25,133 nt of DNA from an uncultured Ruminiclostridium sp. (GCA_934454635.1 CAKSFR010000024.1:1-25133), one strand, 5' to 3'. Shown: positions 14,567 through 23,272, counted from the stretch's first letter. The notes: generated from the sequence alone by a model not told the origin. Numbers and translations are program-made.

Positions 14567-15436
14567 ATGGATATGTGGCTTTATACCGACAACTCGAAAA
14601 TGAGCATTCCCGTAAGCCGTCAGCTTTACAGCGCGGAAAGCGAATACCAGAAAATCGCGGTTTTTGAATCGCCGCAGTACGGCCGCCTGCTCACGCAAGA
14701 CGGGGACATTCTCTTTTCGGCTGCCGACGAATTTATCTATAACGAGATGGTCGTTCACGTCCCTATGTCGGTTCACCCGTGCGTTAAAAACGTACTTATT
14801 ATCGGCGGAGGCGACGGAGGCGTCGCCCGCGAGCTTATCGCCTATCCCGAGGTCGAAAATATCGACGTGGTAGAGCCTGACGAGGTGTTTATCAAAGTCT
14901 GCCGCGAATATTTCCCCGATATAACAAAGGCGTTCGACGACCCGAGAGTTAATATAATCGAGCGCGACGGACTGCGTTTTCTCCGCGGAAAAAGCGGCGA
15001 ATACGACCTCATCATAAACGATTCGACCGACCCTTTCGGTCACACGGAGGGACTTTTCACAAAGGAGTTTTACGGCAGCTGCTACCGCGCGCTCAAGGAC
15101 GACGGTATAATGGTATATCAGCACGGAAGCCCGTTCTTCGACGAGGACGAAACCGCTTTCCGCGCAATGCACCGCAAAGCGTACAGCACATTCCCCGTAA
15201 GCCGCGTTTATCAGGCGCATATCCCGACCTGTCCGTCGGGATACTGGATGTTCGGCTTCGCCTCGAAAAAATATCACCCGATAAACGACTTCAACCCCGA
15301 AAAATGGAACGCGCGCGGCATTAAAACGTGGTATTATACGACAAATCTCCACCTCGGCGCGTTCATGCTCCCGAAATATGTTGAGGATCTGCTGATCGAA
15401 GCGGAGAAAAATGAAATAAAGGGAAGTGCTGATTAA
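14567..15436 (+). CDS. speE: spermidine synthase-family aminopropyltransferase
   Basis: This 289-residue enzyme has the SpeE beta domain followed by a Rossmann domain with GGGDGG (80-85), VVEPDEVF, and NDSTDP with the likely catalytic D155. It would move an aminopropyl group from decarboxylated SAM to putrescine. In the usual YHEM motif His is replaced (DEFIYNEM, N59), a position near the amine site, so acceptor preference may differ. No SAM decarboxylase gene is in the window. It starts 4 bp after the decarboxylase with AAAGGAG upstream. The last four codons and stop lie within a MITE-like element, so the C-terminal tail (GSAD) is not ancestral. Confidence 0.9.
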   Translation: MDMWLYTDNSKMSIPVSRQLYSAESEYQKIAVFESPQYGRLLTQDGDILFSAADEFIYNEMVVHVPMSVHPCVKNVLIIGGGDGGVARELIAYPEVENIDVVEPDEVFIKVCREYFPDITKAFDDPRVNIIERDGLRFLRGKSGEYDLIINDSTDPFGHTEGLFTKEFYGSCYRALKDDGIMVYQHGSPFFDEDETAFRAMHRKAYSTFPVSRVYQAHIPTCPSGYWMFGFASKKYHPINDFNPEKWNARGIKTWYYTTNLHLGAFMLPKYVEDLLIEAEKNEIKGSAD

Positions 15437-15583
15437 ATCGGGTATGCAGATTGCGCAGACAGATTTTTCGTAGGATTGTATGAAAATGACGCAGGAATAC
15501 TTGATGTATTTCAAGGAGTTTTCGTGCAATCATGCGGAAAATATGCAAGTAAGATGCGTGCCGCGATTTATTCAGCGATTCCC
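15421..15583. mobile_element. 163-bp MITE-like element with 20-bp terminal inverted repeats
   Basis: The ends 15421-15440 (GGGAAGTGCTGATTAAATCG) and the complement of 15564-15583 (GGGAATCGCTGAATAAATCG) match at 17 of 20 positions. The inside folds back on itself: GATTGTATGAAAA pairs, with G-T pairs, to TTTTCGTGCAATC; CTTGA pairs to TCAAG; and flanking segments pair imperfectly, so the whole unit is one long hairpin. It has no coding frame. It forms most of the gap between speE and the dehydrogenase gene, and its left end encodes the last codons of speE. A target-site duplication is not obvious. Confidence 0.65.
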
Positions 15584-15640
15584 CAGGCTGTTTTCCGCTG
15601 AAATATGAAATAAATTACCGACAGAAAGGACTAAAATATC

Positions 15641-16900
15641 ATGGCTAAACTTTTAATTATCGGCTGCGGCGGCGTAGCCTCGGTCGCAATCAGCAAATGC
15701 TGCCAGAACAGTAAGGTTTTCACCGACATTTGCATCGCGAGCCGCACGGTTTCCAAGTGCGACGCTCTCGCAGAAAAGCTCAGACCCACGACCTCCACTA
15801 ATATCACCACTGCTCAGATCGACGCGGACAACGTTCCCGCGCTGACAAAGCTTATCAAGGAGTATAAGCCCGACGCGGTGCTTAACGTTGCGCTTCCCTA
15901 TCAGGATCTTTCGATAATGGACGCGTGCCTTGCCGCGGGAGTTCACTATATCGACACCGCGAACTATGAAGCCGAAAACACCGACGATCCCGAATGGCGC
16001 GCTATCTACGAAAAGCGCTGCAAGGAGCTTGGTTTTACGGCGTATTTCGATTATTCGTGGCAGTGGGCATATCAGGAACGCTATAAGAACGCGGGACTTA
16101 CCGCGCTTCTCGGCTCGGGCTTCGACCCCGGCGTTACCAGCGTTTTCAGCGCTTACGCTCTAAAGCATTATTTCGACGAGATACACACGATAGACATTCT
16201 GGACTGCAACGGCGGCGACCACGGCTATCCGTTTGCAACAAACTTCAACCCCGAGATAAACCTCCGCGAGGTTTCCGCGCCCGGCTCGTACTGGGAGAAC
16301 GGAAAGTGGGTGGAAGTCGAAGCGATGTCGATAAAGCGCGAATATGACTTTGCGCAGGTCGGCAAAAAGGATATGTACCTGCTCCACCATGAGGAAATCG
16401 AATCACTCGCGAAAAATATCCCCGGAATAAAGCGAATCCGCTTCTTTATGACATTCGGTCAGAGCTATCTCACACACATGAAGTGCCTCGAAAACGTCGG
16501 TATGCTTTCAACGACGCCTATCGATTTTAACGGTACCCAGATAGTTCCGATACAGTTTTTAAAGGCGCTTCTGCCCGATCCCGCTTCGCTCGGTCCGAGA
16601 ACTGTCGGAAAGACGAATATCGGCTGCATTTTCAAGGGCGTTAAGGACGGAAAGGAAAAGACGGTTTATATCTACAACGTCTGCGACCATCAGGAATGCT
16701 ACAAGGAAGTCGGAAGTCAGGCGATATCCTACACAACGGGCGTTCCCGCAATGATAGGCGCAATGCTCGTTGCGGACGGAACATGGCGCAAGCCGGGCGT
16801 ATTCAACCTCGAAGAATTTGACCCCGACCCGTTTATGGACGCGCTCAACAAGTGGGGACTTCCGTGGGTAGTCGAAGAAAACCCCGTTATGGTAGACTGA
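15641..16900 (+). CDS. carboxy(nor)spermidine dehydrogenase (CASDH), saccharopine dehydrogenase family
   Basis: This 419-residue enzyme has an N-terminal NAD(P)-binding Rossmann motif IIGCGGVASVAISKC and the family's LNVALPYQDLSIMDACLAAGVHYIDTANYE and GLTALLGSGFDPGVTSVFSAYA segments. It reductively condenses aspartate semialdehyde with a diamine: putrescine gives carboxyspermidine, diaminopropane gives carboxynorspermidine. Putrescine is expected here because the operon makes it, though agmatine as acceptor, as reported for cyanobacterial homologues, is possible. GAAAGGA lies ten bases before the ATG. The decarboxylase that completes the step follows after one base. Confidence 0.92.
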   Translation: MAKLLIIGCGGVASVAISKCCQNSKVFTDICIASRTVSKCDALAEKLRPTTSTNITTAQIDADNVPALTKLIKEYKPDAVLNVALPYQDLSIMDACLAAGVHYIDTANYEAENTDDPEWRAIYEKRCKELGFTAYFDYSWQWAYQERYKNAGLTALLGSGFDPGVTSVFSAYALKHYFDEIHTIDILDCNGGDHGYPFATNFNPEINLREVSAPGSYWENGKWVEVEAMSIKREYDFAQVGKKDMYLLHHEEIESLAKNIPGIKRIRFFMTFGQSYLTHMKCLENVGMLSTTPIDFNGTQIVPIQFLKALLPDPASLGPRTVGKTNIGCIFKGVKDGKEKTVYIYNVCDHQECYKEVGSQAISYTTGVPAMIGAMLVADGTWRKPGVFNLEEFDPDPFMDALNKWGLPWVVEENPVMVD

Positions 16901-16901
16901 G

Positions 16902-18023
16902 ATGAGATTTGAAGAGCTACCTACCCCCTGCTATGTCATCGACAAGGGCAGGCTTATAAAAAACCTTGAAATTCTTAAAAAAGTACAGGAGGATACGGGC
17001 TGCCGTATCCTTCTTGCGCAAAAGGCTTTTTCGGCGTATTCGCTTTATCCGCTTATAGGGAAATATCTCTGCGGAACGACGGCGAGCGGACTTTTTGAAG
17101 CGAAGCTCGGCCACGAAGAAATGGGCGGCGAAACGCATATCTTCGCCCCCGCATTTAAAGACGCGGATTTTGACGAGATAGCGTCGATATGCGGGCATAT
17201 CTCGTTCAATTCCTTTGTGCAGCTTGAAAAATACCGTTCGCGCTGCAAAAATATGAGCGTCGGCATACGCATTAACCCCGAATGCTCAACGCAGGGCGAC
17301 CACGCGATATACGACCCGTGCGCGGCGGGAAGCAGACTTGGCGTAACGCTTGAGAATTTTCGCGAGGACTTGCTCGACGAAGTTGAGGGACTTCATTTCC
17401 ACACGCTCTGCGAGCAAAATTCCGACGCGCTTGCGATAACGCTTGAAGCTGTCGAAGAAAAATTCGGGAAATATCTCGGGCGCATGAAGTGGCTCAACAT
17501 GGGCGGCGGACATCACATAACCCGCGCGGATTACGACATTCCGCTGCTTGAAAAGTGCATAAGAAAAATGTCCGAAAAATACGGGCTTACCGTTTATCTT
17601 GAGCCGGGCGAGGCTGTCGCGCTCAACGCGGGTTATCTCACCGCCGAGGTTCTGGACATTGTCGAAAACGGCGGCGTAAAAACGCTTATTCTCGACGCTT
17701 CGGCTGCGTGCCATATGCCAGACGTGCTTGAAATGCCGTACCGCCCGCCGCTTCGCGGTTCGGGAGAAGCGGGCGAAAAGCCGTATACCTACCGCCTTTC
17801 CTCATACACCTGCCTAGCGGGCGACATTATCGGCGATTATTCGTTCGACGAACCCGTAAAGGTGGGCGACAGGCTCTGCTTCGAGGATATGGCTATCTAT
17901 TCAATGGTGAAAAACAACACCTTTAACGGCATTCCGCTCCCGTCGATAGCAGTTATGGACGAGGACGGAAGCTGCGAAGTGATAAAAAGCTTCGGCTACA
18001 ACGACTTTAAATCGAGGCTGTAA
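16902..18023 (+). CDS. nspC: carboxy(nor)spermidine decarboxylase (CASDC)
   Basis: This 373-residue PLP enzyme is of the alanine racemase fold (type III): PTPCYVIDKGRL at the N-terminus, PLP Lys K41 in LAQKAFS, the GLHFHTLCEQNSDAL segment, LNMGGGHHITRADYD, EPGEAV for phosphate binding, and the late CHMPDVLEMPYRPPL with the conserved Cys from the partner subunit. It removes CO2 from carboxyspermidine to give spermidine. Start and stop fit the family length. It begins one base after the dehydrogenase stop and ends one base before agmatine deiminase, so translation is probably coupled along the row. Confidence 0.94.
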   Translation: MRFEELPTPCYVIDKGRLIKNLEILKKVQEDTGCRILLAQKAFSAYSLYPLIGKYLCGTTASGLFEAKLGHEEMGGETHIFAPAFKDADFDEIASICGHISFNSFVQLEKYRSRCKNMSVGIRINPECSTQGDHAIYDPCAAGSRLGVTLENFREDLLDEVEGLHFHTLCEQNSDALAITLEAVEEKFGKYLGRMKWLNMGGGHHITRADYDIPLLEKCIRKMSEKYGLTVYLEPGEAVALNAGYLTAEVLDIVENGGVKTLILDASAACHMPDVLEMPYRPPLRGSGEAGEKPYTYRLSSYTCLAGDIIGDYSFDEPVKVGDRLCFEDMAIYSMVKNNTFNGIPLPSIAVMDEDGSCEVIKSFGYNDFKSRL

Positions 18024-18024
18024 A

Positions 18025-19122
18025 ATGGAACTTACAACACCCGCAAAAAACGGCTTTTTCATGCCGGGAGAATTTGGAGAACACGACGGCTGCATCATGA
18101 TATGGCCCGAACGCCCCGGCTCGTGGGCATACGGCGCGGCTGCCGCACGAAAGGCTTTCGCCGAAATTGCCGCTGCGATCTCCGAAAGCGAAAGCGTATA
18201 TATGCTCGTAAACGACCGCACCGCCGAGAGCGCGCGGCAGCTTCTCCCCGAAAAGATACGCCTTATAAATATCGACACCGACGACGCATGGGCGCGGGAT
18301 ATGTGTCCGACCTTTGTGAAAAACCGTTTTGGGGAAATCCGCGGCGTTGAGTGGGAATTTAACGCTTGGGGCGGAGATTTCGACGGGCTGTACAAGAGCT
18401 GGGACAAGGACAATGCCGCGGCGCGTAAATTCTGCCGCGAGGTCGGGTACGAATGCTATAACGCAAAGCCTTTCGTGCTTGAGGGCGGTTCGGTGCATTC
18501 CGACGGACAGGGGACGGTAATAACGACCGAAGCCTGCCTGCTCAGCAAGGGGCGCAACCCGAATCTGACAAAAAAGCAGATCGAAGAAAAGCTGCGCGAA
18601 TATCTCGGCGCGGAAAAGGTGATTTGGCTTCCGCGCGGGATCTACAACGATGAAACAAACGAACACGTCGATAACGTCTGCGCGTTCGTGCGCCCCGCAG
18701 AGGTCGTTCTCGCGTGGACGGACGACGAAAACGACCCGCAGTACGAACTGAGCAAAGCGAGCCTTGACCTTCTCGAAAGCGAAACCGACGCGCGCGGGAG
18801 AAAATTTACCGTTCACAAGCTGCTTATCCCGAAAAAGTCAGTCTGCGTGACCGAAAAAGACCTTTTGGGTCTTGAATTTGAGGACGGAGAGGATATGCGC
18901 GAAGTCGGCGAACGGCTCGCGGCAAGCTATGCGAACTTCTATATCTCGAACGGCGCGGTTATCCTGCCAGTTTTCGGCGACGAAAACGACGAAAAGGCGG
19001 TCGCGCTTATGCAGCGGCTGTTCCCCGAAAGAAAGGTAGTCCCGATATTCGCGCGCGATATAATAATCGGCGGCGGGAACATACACTGCATAACCCAGCA
19101 GATACCGAAAGGAGCAAAATAA
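18025..19122 (+). CDS. aguA: agmatine deiminase
   Basis: This 365-residue enzyme belongs to the guanidino-group-modifying (pentein) family. It has MPGEFGEHDGCIMIWPERPGSW at the N-terminus, DDAWARDMCPTFV, LEGGSVHSDGQGT, and the C-terminal GGGNIHCITQQIP with the nucleophile C355. It converts agmatine to N-carbamoylputrescine and ammonia. It lies between nspC and aguB with one-base gaps on both sides. A deiminase acting on aminopropylagmatine would look the same, so the order of pathway steps is not fixed by this gene. Confidence 0.95.
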   Translation: MELTTPAKNGFFMPGEFGEHDGCIMIWPERPGSWAYGAAAARKAFAEIAAAISESESVYMLVNDRTAESARQLLPEKIRLINIDTDDAWARDMCPTFVKNRFGEIRGVEWEFNAWGGDFDGLYKSWDKDNAAARKFCREVGYECYNAKPFVLEGGSVHSDGQGTVITTEACLLSKGRNPNLTKKQIEEKLREYLGAEKVIWLPRGIYNDETNEHVDNVCAFVRPAEVVLAWTDDENDPQYELSKASLDLLESETDARGRKFTVHKLLIPKKSVCVTEKDLLGLEFEDGEDMREVGERLAASYANFYISNGAVILPVFGDENDEKAVALMQRLFPERKVVPIFARDIIIGGGNIHCITQQIPKGAK

Positions 19123-19123
19123 A

Positions 19124-19999
19124 ATGAGAAAAGTTACTGTTGCGGCGGTGCAGATGAAATGCTCCGCAGAACGCGCGGAAAATATAGAAAAAGCCGTGGA
19201 AATGGCTGAAAAGGCGGCGGCTTCGGGCGCGAACGTGATACTTCTCCCCGAGCTTTTCGAGCGGCCGTATTTTTGTCAGGAGCGCCGCTACGAATACTAC
19301 GATTACGCCGAAAAAACCGAGGAAAATGCGGCGGTAAAGCGCTTTCGCGAAACCGCGAAAAAGCTCGGCGCGGTTATCCCCGTAAGCTTTTACGAACGCG
19401 CGGGAAACTGCCTGTACAATTCGATAGCCGTTATCGACGCGGACGGCTCGCTTCTCGGAGTTTACCGCAAAACGCATATTCCCGACGACCATTATTATCA
19501 GGAAAAATTTTACTTCTCGCCCGGAAATACGGGCTTTAAGGTGTGGGACACCGCTTTCGGAAAAATCGGGATAGGTATCTGCTGGGATCAGTGGTTTCCC
19601 GAAACGGCGCGCTGTCTTGCGATAAACGGCGCGGAAATGCTGCTTTATCCTACCGCGATAGGGAGCGAACCTATTCTCGACTGCGACAGCGCGGGGCACT
19701 GGCGGCGCACCATGCAGGGACATTCGGCAGCCAACGTTATCCCCGTTATAGCCGCGAACCGTATCGGAACGGAAAGCGTTGAGCCGTGCGCCGAAAACGG
19801 CGGTCAGCGCTCAGCTCTGAGATTCTACGGCTCGTCGTTCATCACCGACGCGACAGGCGACGTTATTGCCGACGCGGGGCGCGACGAAGAAGCCGTTATT
19901 TCGGCGGGATTTGACCTTGACGAAATTAACGCCGAACGGCTCAACTGGGGGCTTTTCCGCGACAGACGGCCCGAGTGCTACGGTGATATTTGCAGATAA
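19124..19999 (+). CDS. aguB: N-carbamoylputrescine amidase
   Basis: This 291-residue nitrilase-superfamily amidase has the catalytic triad E43 (LLPELFE), K116 (YRKTHIPDD) and C153 (GICWDQWFPE). The segments around them match the AguB/plant NLP1 branch: DDHYYQEKFYFSPGNTGF and GSEPILDCDSAGHWRRTMQGHSA. It releases putrescine, CO2 and ammonia. AAAGGAG lies upstream inside the end of aguA. It is the last clear enzyme of the pathway; a hairpin without a T-run follows. Confidence 0.95.
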   Translation: MRKVTVAAVQMKCSAERAENIEKAVEMAEKAAASGANVILLPELFERPYFCQERRYEYYDYAEKTEENAAVKRFRETAKKLGAVIPVSFYERAGNCLYNSIAVIDADGSLLGVYRKTHIPDDHYYQEKFYFSPGNTGFKVWDTAFGKIGIGICWDQWFPETARCLAINGAEMLLYPTAIGSEPILDCDSAGHWRRTMQGHSAANVIPVIAANRIGTESVEPCAENGGQRSALRFYGSSFITDATGDVIADAGRDEEAVISAGFDLDEINAERLNWGLFRDRRPECYGDICR

Positions 20000-20008
20000 A
20001 TACAAAAA

Positions 20009-20042
20009 GCCGGTATAGTCCGCCCCCTCGGAGTATACCGGC
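20009..20042 (+). other. intercistronic hairpin without T-run
   Basis: GCCGGTATA (20009-20017) pairs perfectly with TATACCGGC (20034-20042) around a 16-nt loop, between aguB and the next gene. It is followed by AGTTCTGAC, so it is not a standard terminator. It may stabilise or process the upstream mRNA and lower expression of the distal genes. Confidence 0.5.
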
Positions 20043-20061
20043 AGTTCTGACAGGAGAATAA

Positions 20062-21684
20062 ATGAAAAAAACGGCTTCTTTTTTAACAGCTCTCGCGATT
20101 TTTCTGAACCTCCGCGTTATCAATGCTGCGGCGGAAAATGCGCTGTCGGGCAATACGCTTGCGGAAATTTCCGACCGAATCTGCGCCGCAATAGACAAAG
20201 GCGAAGCCGCAGTCGATATTTCCGATTACGGCGTAGTCGTGGAAATGCGTTCGGACAGCCTCAGCCCCGAGTATTCAGCCTTTCTTGATATGCTTCAAAA
20301 AACCGTCGGTATGTACAAATTCAATTTCGGGGAATATTACAGCGAAAGCCCCGTTTCTGCCGGGCCTGACTTTATTCCGACTGAAAACTGCAATGAATAC
20401 GGCGTCGGCGATAACCGAATAACCACGGTCTATATCAGCTATGACGAACGCTACCGCAACGACGACGGAACGTGCGATGCCGCGCTTCTCTCCGCAGACA
20501 GGCAGCGTATCGAAAACGAGTACGCAGCGGCGCTTTCCTCGGTCAAGGACGGCATGAACGACGTTGAAAAGGCGCTCGCGCTCTACGATTATGTTATCGC
20601 GCTTATAAATTACCCCGACGACAGCGTTATAACCCAATATGAGGACGGATTTGCGCAGTATCCTCCCGAAAAATATACCGTTGCGAGCGCCCTGCTCGAC
20701 AGGTCTGCGGTCTGCACGGCGTATGCCGCGCTTTACGCTGCACTGCTGAACGACGTCGGCATTCCCGCGATAACGGTCGACAGCGGGGAGATAAACCACT
20801 GCTGGACAATGCTTCGCATTGACGGAGCATGGTATCACGCCGACCCGACTTGGGACGACCCGAACTATATGTTCGCCGACGAAGCTACAGGTCTTTACCT
20901 GACCAAAAACTGGGATCACAACAACGACTGCTGGGACGAGGGTGCGGCGCGGCACGACTATTTTCTCAAAAGCGACAGCGAAATAACAGCGCTGGGACAC
21001 TACGGCTGGGAAAATTACTTCACGTTCAAAACCGCCGAAAATACGCCCTCTGCGGACGTTTCGGGCACGTTTAAGGACAAATTCTTCTCGACCTATGATG
21101 TCCTCAACACCTCGCATTTCTGCTACATAAACGGAAAATGGTACTTCGCGGACGATACGAGCGGAAAAATCATCAGCGCGAGGTACGGCGATACCCCGTC
21201 GGATTTCGTTTCGCTCGACCTGCCGCCCTATCTTTCGTCGGCAAAATACCTGTTCGCATACGGCGATTTTCTCTACGCCTGCAAAAGTGAAAAGATCTAC
21301 CGCATAGATCCCGAAACGCTTGATATTGCCGCAATAATCGTCGCGCCCGAGGGCTGCGGCTTTACCGAGATGTCGATAGTTTCCGACGCGCTCCGCACCG
21401 TCTGCGTGAACAATGAAACGCTTGAATTTACCGAAGCGGAGTACCCCGCCGCCGAGCTTGCGGAAATGCCTCCGCTTTCCGGCGAGGTTACGCCCGAAAT
21501 CTCTGCGGAAACGACCGAGCCGCCCGAAAATGAAGTTCCCGAATCGGATACTCCCGAAAACGCGGCGGCTTCACCCGCTCAGACAGCCATATCTAAAGAA
21601 AATATCGTCGTATGGCTGATAATCGGGGCAGGCGGCGCGGCGGCGGTAATAACCTCGGCGATAGCCCTAAAAAGGAAGAAATAA
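20062..21684 (+). CDS. membrane-anchored transglutaminase-fold protein
   Basis: This 540-residue exported protein has an N-terminal signal peptide (ending near INAAAEN), a transglutaminase-like domain with catalytic C218 (RSAVCTAYAALY), H246 (NHCWTML) and D261 (YHADPTWDD), and a later region (about 310-480) of short strands around tryptophan/tyrosine residues. A Pro/Glu/Thr-rich linker follows, then a C-terminal helix VWLIIGAGGAAAVITSAIA with KRKK, which leaves it fixed to the outer face of the membrane. No LPxTG motif is present. Bacterial members are mostly proteases or of unknown activity, some cross-link proteins. It lies 62 bp after aguB and one base before the next gene. A link to polyamines, which can serve as acyl acceptors, is speculative. 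Confidence 0.85.
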   Translation: MKKTASFLTALAIFLNLRVINAAAENALSGNTLAEISDRICAAIDKGEAAVDISDYGVVVEMRSDSLSPEYSAFLDMLQKTVGMYKFNFGEYYSESPVSAGPDFIPTENCNEYGVGDNRITTVYISYDERYRNDDGTCDAALLSADRQRIENEYAAALSSVKDGMNDVEKALALYDYVIALINYPDDSVITQYEDGFAQYPPEKYTVASALLDRSAVCTAYAALYAALLNDVGIPAITVDSGEINHCWTMLRIDGAWYHADPTWDDPNYMFADEATGLYLTKNWDHNNDCWDEGAARHDYFLKSDSEITALGHYGWENYFTFKTAENTPSADVSGTFKDKFFSTYDVLNTSHFCYINGKWYFADDTSGKIISARYGDTPSDFVSLDLPPYLSSAKYLFAYGDFLYACKSEKIYRIDPETLDIAAIIVAPEGCGFTEMSIVSDALRTVCVNNETLEFTEAEYPAAELAEMPPLSGEVTPEISAETTEPPENEVPESDTPENAAASPAQTAISKENIVVWLIIGAGGAAAVITSAIALKRKK

Positions 21685-21685
21685 T

Positions 21686-22483
21686 ATGAAAATATCGGTT
21701 TTTTATCATCACATTGCCGAAGCCGCCGAGCAGAGCGGCCGTGAAATACGCGACGTTATACGCTATGCCCGTTCGCTAGGGATAAAGTGGGCAGAAATGG
21801 ATTTTTCCGCGATTTCAGCCGCAGAAATGCTGAAAAACGAGGGAATGGAAATTTCCTCCGTTTACGCTTTTTACGATTTCGGGAACAACCCCGACGGCTC
21901 GGTCGGCTTCGGACATATCGACCGTGCGGCGGAGGTCGGCTGCGAAAAAATCATGATTATCCCGGGATTCTATTCCTCCGAGGATAGCTCCGCCCGCGAA
22001 AAAGAACGTGAAAATATGCTTGCGGGAATGCGCGAGATATGTGCATATGCCCGTTCAAGGGGCATTATACCGACAATAGAGGACTTCGACGACAGCAGAA
22101 GCCCTATCGCGACCGCGCGGCAGATGCTATGGTTCGCGGAGCGCATACCCGAGCTGAAAATAACATTCGATACGGGCAATTTTATGTTCAGCGGCGAGGA
22201 CGAGCTGACCGCGTTCGGCTTGCTCAAAGGCCGAATCGCTCACGTTCACTGCAAGGACCGCACTTTCTCAAAAAACGGCGGCGAGCCGAAAGCAGCCGCA
22301 GACGGCAGGATAATGTATCCCGCGGCAGTCGGCTGCGGCGACATAAAAATGTCGGAAATTATTTCGGAGCTTGAGCGCGGCGGATACGGCGGGATTTACG
22401 TTATAGAGCATTTCGGCTCGGAAAATCAGCTTGAATACATGAAAAGCTCCGCAGACTTCCTGCGGAAATTCAGCGAGGTGTAA
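21686..22483 (+). CDS. sugar phosphate isomerase/epimerase-like TIM barrel
   Basis: This 265-residue protein belongs to the xylose isomerase-like (AP endonuclease family 2) TIM barrels. Metal-ligand elements are visible: IEDFDD at the fifth strand, FDTGNFMFSGED, HVHCKDRTF and VIEHFGS near the end. Relatives include IolE, hydroxypyruvate isomerase and sugar epimerases, and the substrate cannot be assigned. AAAGGAAG lies at a proper distance before the ATG, one base after the transglutaminase stop. It is followed one base later by a ThuA-fold gene, a pair often seen together in sugar or polyol catabolism, but no oxidoreductase is present here. Confidence 0.85.
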   Translation: MKISVFYHHIAEAAEQSGREIRDVIRYARSLGIKWAEMDFSAISAAEMLKNEGMEISSVYAFYDFGNNPDGSVGFGHIDRAAEVGCEKIMIIPGFYSSEDSSAREKERENMLAGMREICAYARSRGIIPTIEDFDDSRSPIATARQMLWFAERIPELKITFDTGNFMFSGEDELTAFGLLKGRIAHVHCKDRTFSKNGGEPKAAADGRIMYPAAVGCGDIKMSEIISELERGGYGGIYVIEHFGSENQLEYMKSSADFLRKFSEV

Positions 22484-22484
22484 A

Positions 22485-23189
22485 ATGATAAAAGTTACCG
22501 TCTGGAATGAATTTGTTCACGAACGCGAATACGAGGGGATAGCGAAAATCTATCCGAAAGGCATTCACGGCTGCATTGCCGATTTTCTCGGCGCGCAGGA
22601 GGATATCGAGGTAAAATGCGCGACCCTCGATATGGAAAATCAGGGCATAAGCGCGGAGCTGCTCAGAAGCACCGATGTGCTGATATGGTGGAGCCACGCG
22701 CGGCAGGACGAAATAACCAACGAAAACGTCCGTCTTATCCGCGAAAACGTGCTTATGGGAATGGGCTTTATCGGACTTCACTCCGCGCATTTCAGCAAGC
22801 CTATGAAAGCGCTCCTCGGCACGAGCATGACGCTTAAATGGCGCAACGACGACAGCGAAAAGCTCTGGTGTACCGCGCCGTATCACCCCATTGCGCAGGG
22901 CGTTCCGCCGTGTATCGAAATTCCGTCCGAAGAAATGTACGGCGAATTTTTCGATATACCGAGGCCCGACGACGTGATTTTTACGGGCTGGTTCAAGGGC
23001 GGCGAGGTATTCAGAAGCGGCTGCACGTTCACGCGCGGAATGGGAAAAATATTCTACTTTCAGCCCGGTCACGAGGAATATCCCGTGTACCATATGCCCG
23101 AAATACAGAAAATAATCACAAACGCAGTGCGCTGGGCGGCACCGCACACGCGGCTTGAAACGCCGCCGAGGTGCGAGAACAGCCTTTGA
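22485..23189 (+). CDS. ThuA-fold protein
   Basis: This 234-residue protein matches the ThuA (trehalose utilisation) family of glutamine-amidotransferase-like folds: IKVTVWNEFVHE at the start, VLIWWSHARQDEIT, the conserved GFIGLHSAHFSKPMKALLG, and GRGMGK-like RGMGKIFYFQPGHEEYPVY near the end. The usual amidotransferase Cys nucleophile is not present, as is common in ThuA proteins. In rhizobia ThuA/ThuB act in disaccharide catabolism through 3-keto sugars. It ends just before a strong terminator, so it closes the long plus-strand transcript. Confidence 0.85.
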   Translation: MIKVTVWNEFVHEREYEGIAKIYPKGIHGCIADFLGAQEDIEVKCATLDMENQGISAELLRSTDVLIWWSHARQDEITNENVRLIRENVLMGMGFIGLHSAHFSKPMKALLGTSMTLKWRNDDSEKLWCTAPYHPIAQGVPPCIEIPSEEMYGEFFDIPRPDDVIFTGWFKGGEVFRSGCTFTRGMGKIFYFQPGHEEYPVYHMPEIQKIITNAVRWAAPHTRLETPPRCENSL

Positions 23190-23197
23190 GAAACGCG

Positions 23198-23245
23198 AAA
23201 AGCCCCGACAGGCATACAAAAGTACGTCGAGGGGCTTTGCATTTT
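23198..23245 (+). terminator. bidirectional terminator ending the polyamine transcript
   Basis: AAAGCCCC (23199-23206)... with GAC pairs to GTCGAGGGGCTTT (23226-23238), followed by GCATTTTT. On the minus strand the same stem is trailed by TTTTCGCGTTT, so it may also stop transcripts of the convergent transporter gene. Confidence 0.75.
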
Positions 23246-23272
23246 TGCGATGCGAGAATATCGGCAGGCTGA

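Noticed and set aside
14468..15529. 353-codon minus-strand frame across speE
   Set aside because: Antisense shadow of a well-recognised SpeE sequence; composition is that of reverse-complemented codons.
21540..21684. Sortase signal at the C-terminus of the transglutaminase-fold protein
   Set aside because: A hydrophobic helix and basic tail are present but no LPxTG-like motif precedes them; it is a plain membrane anchor.
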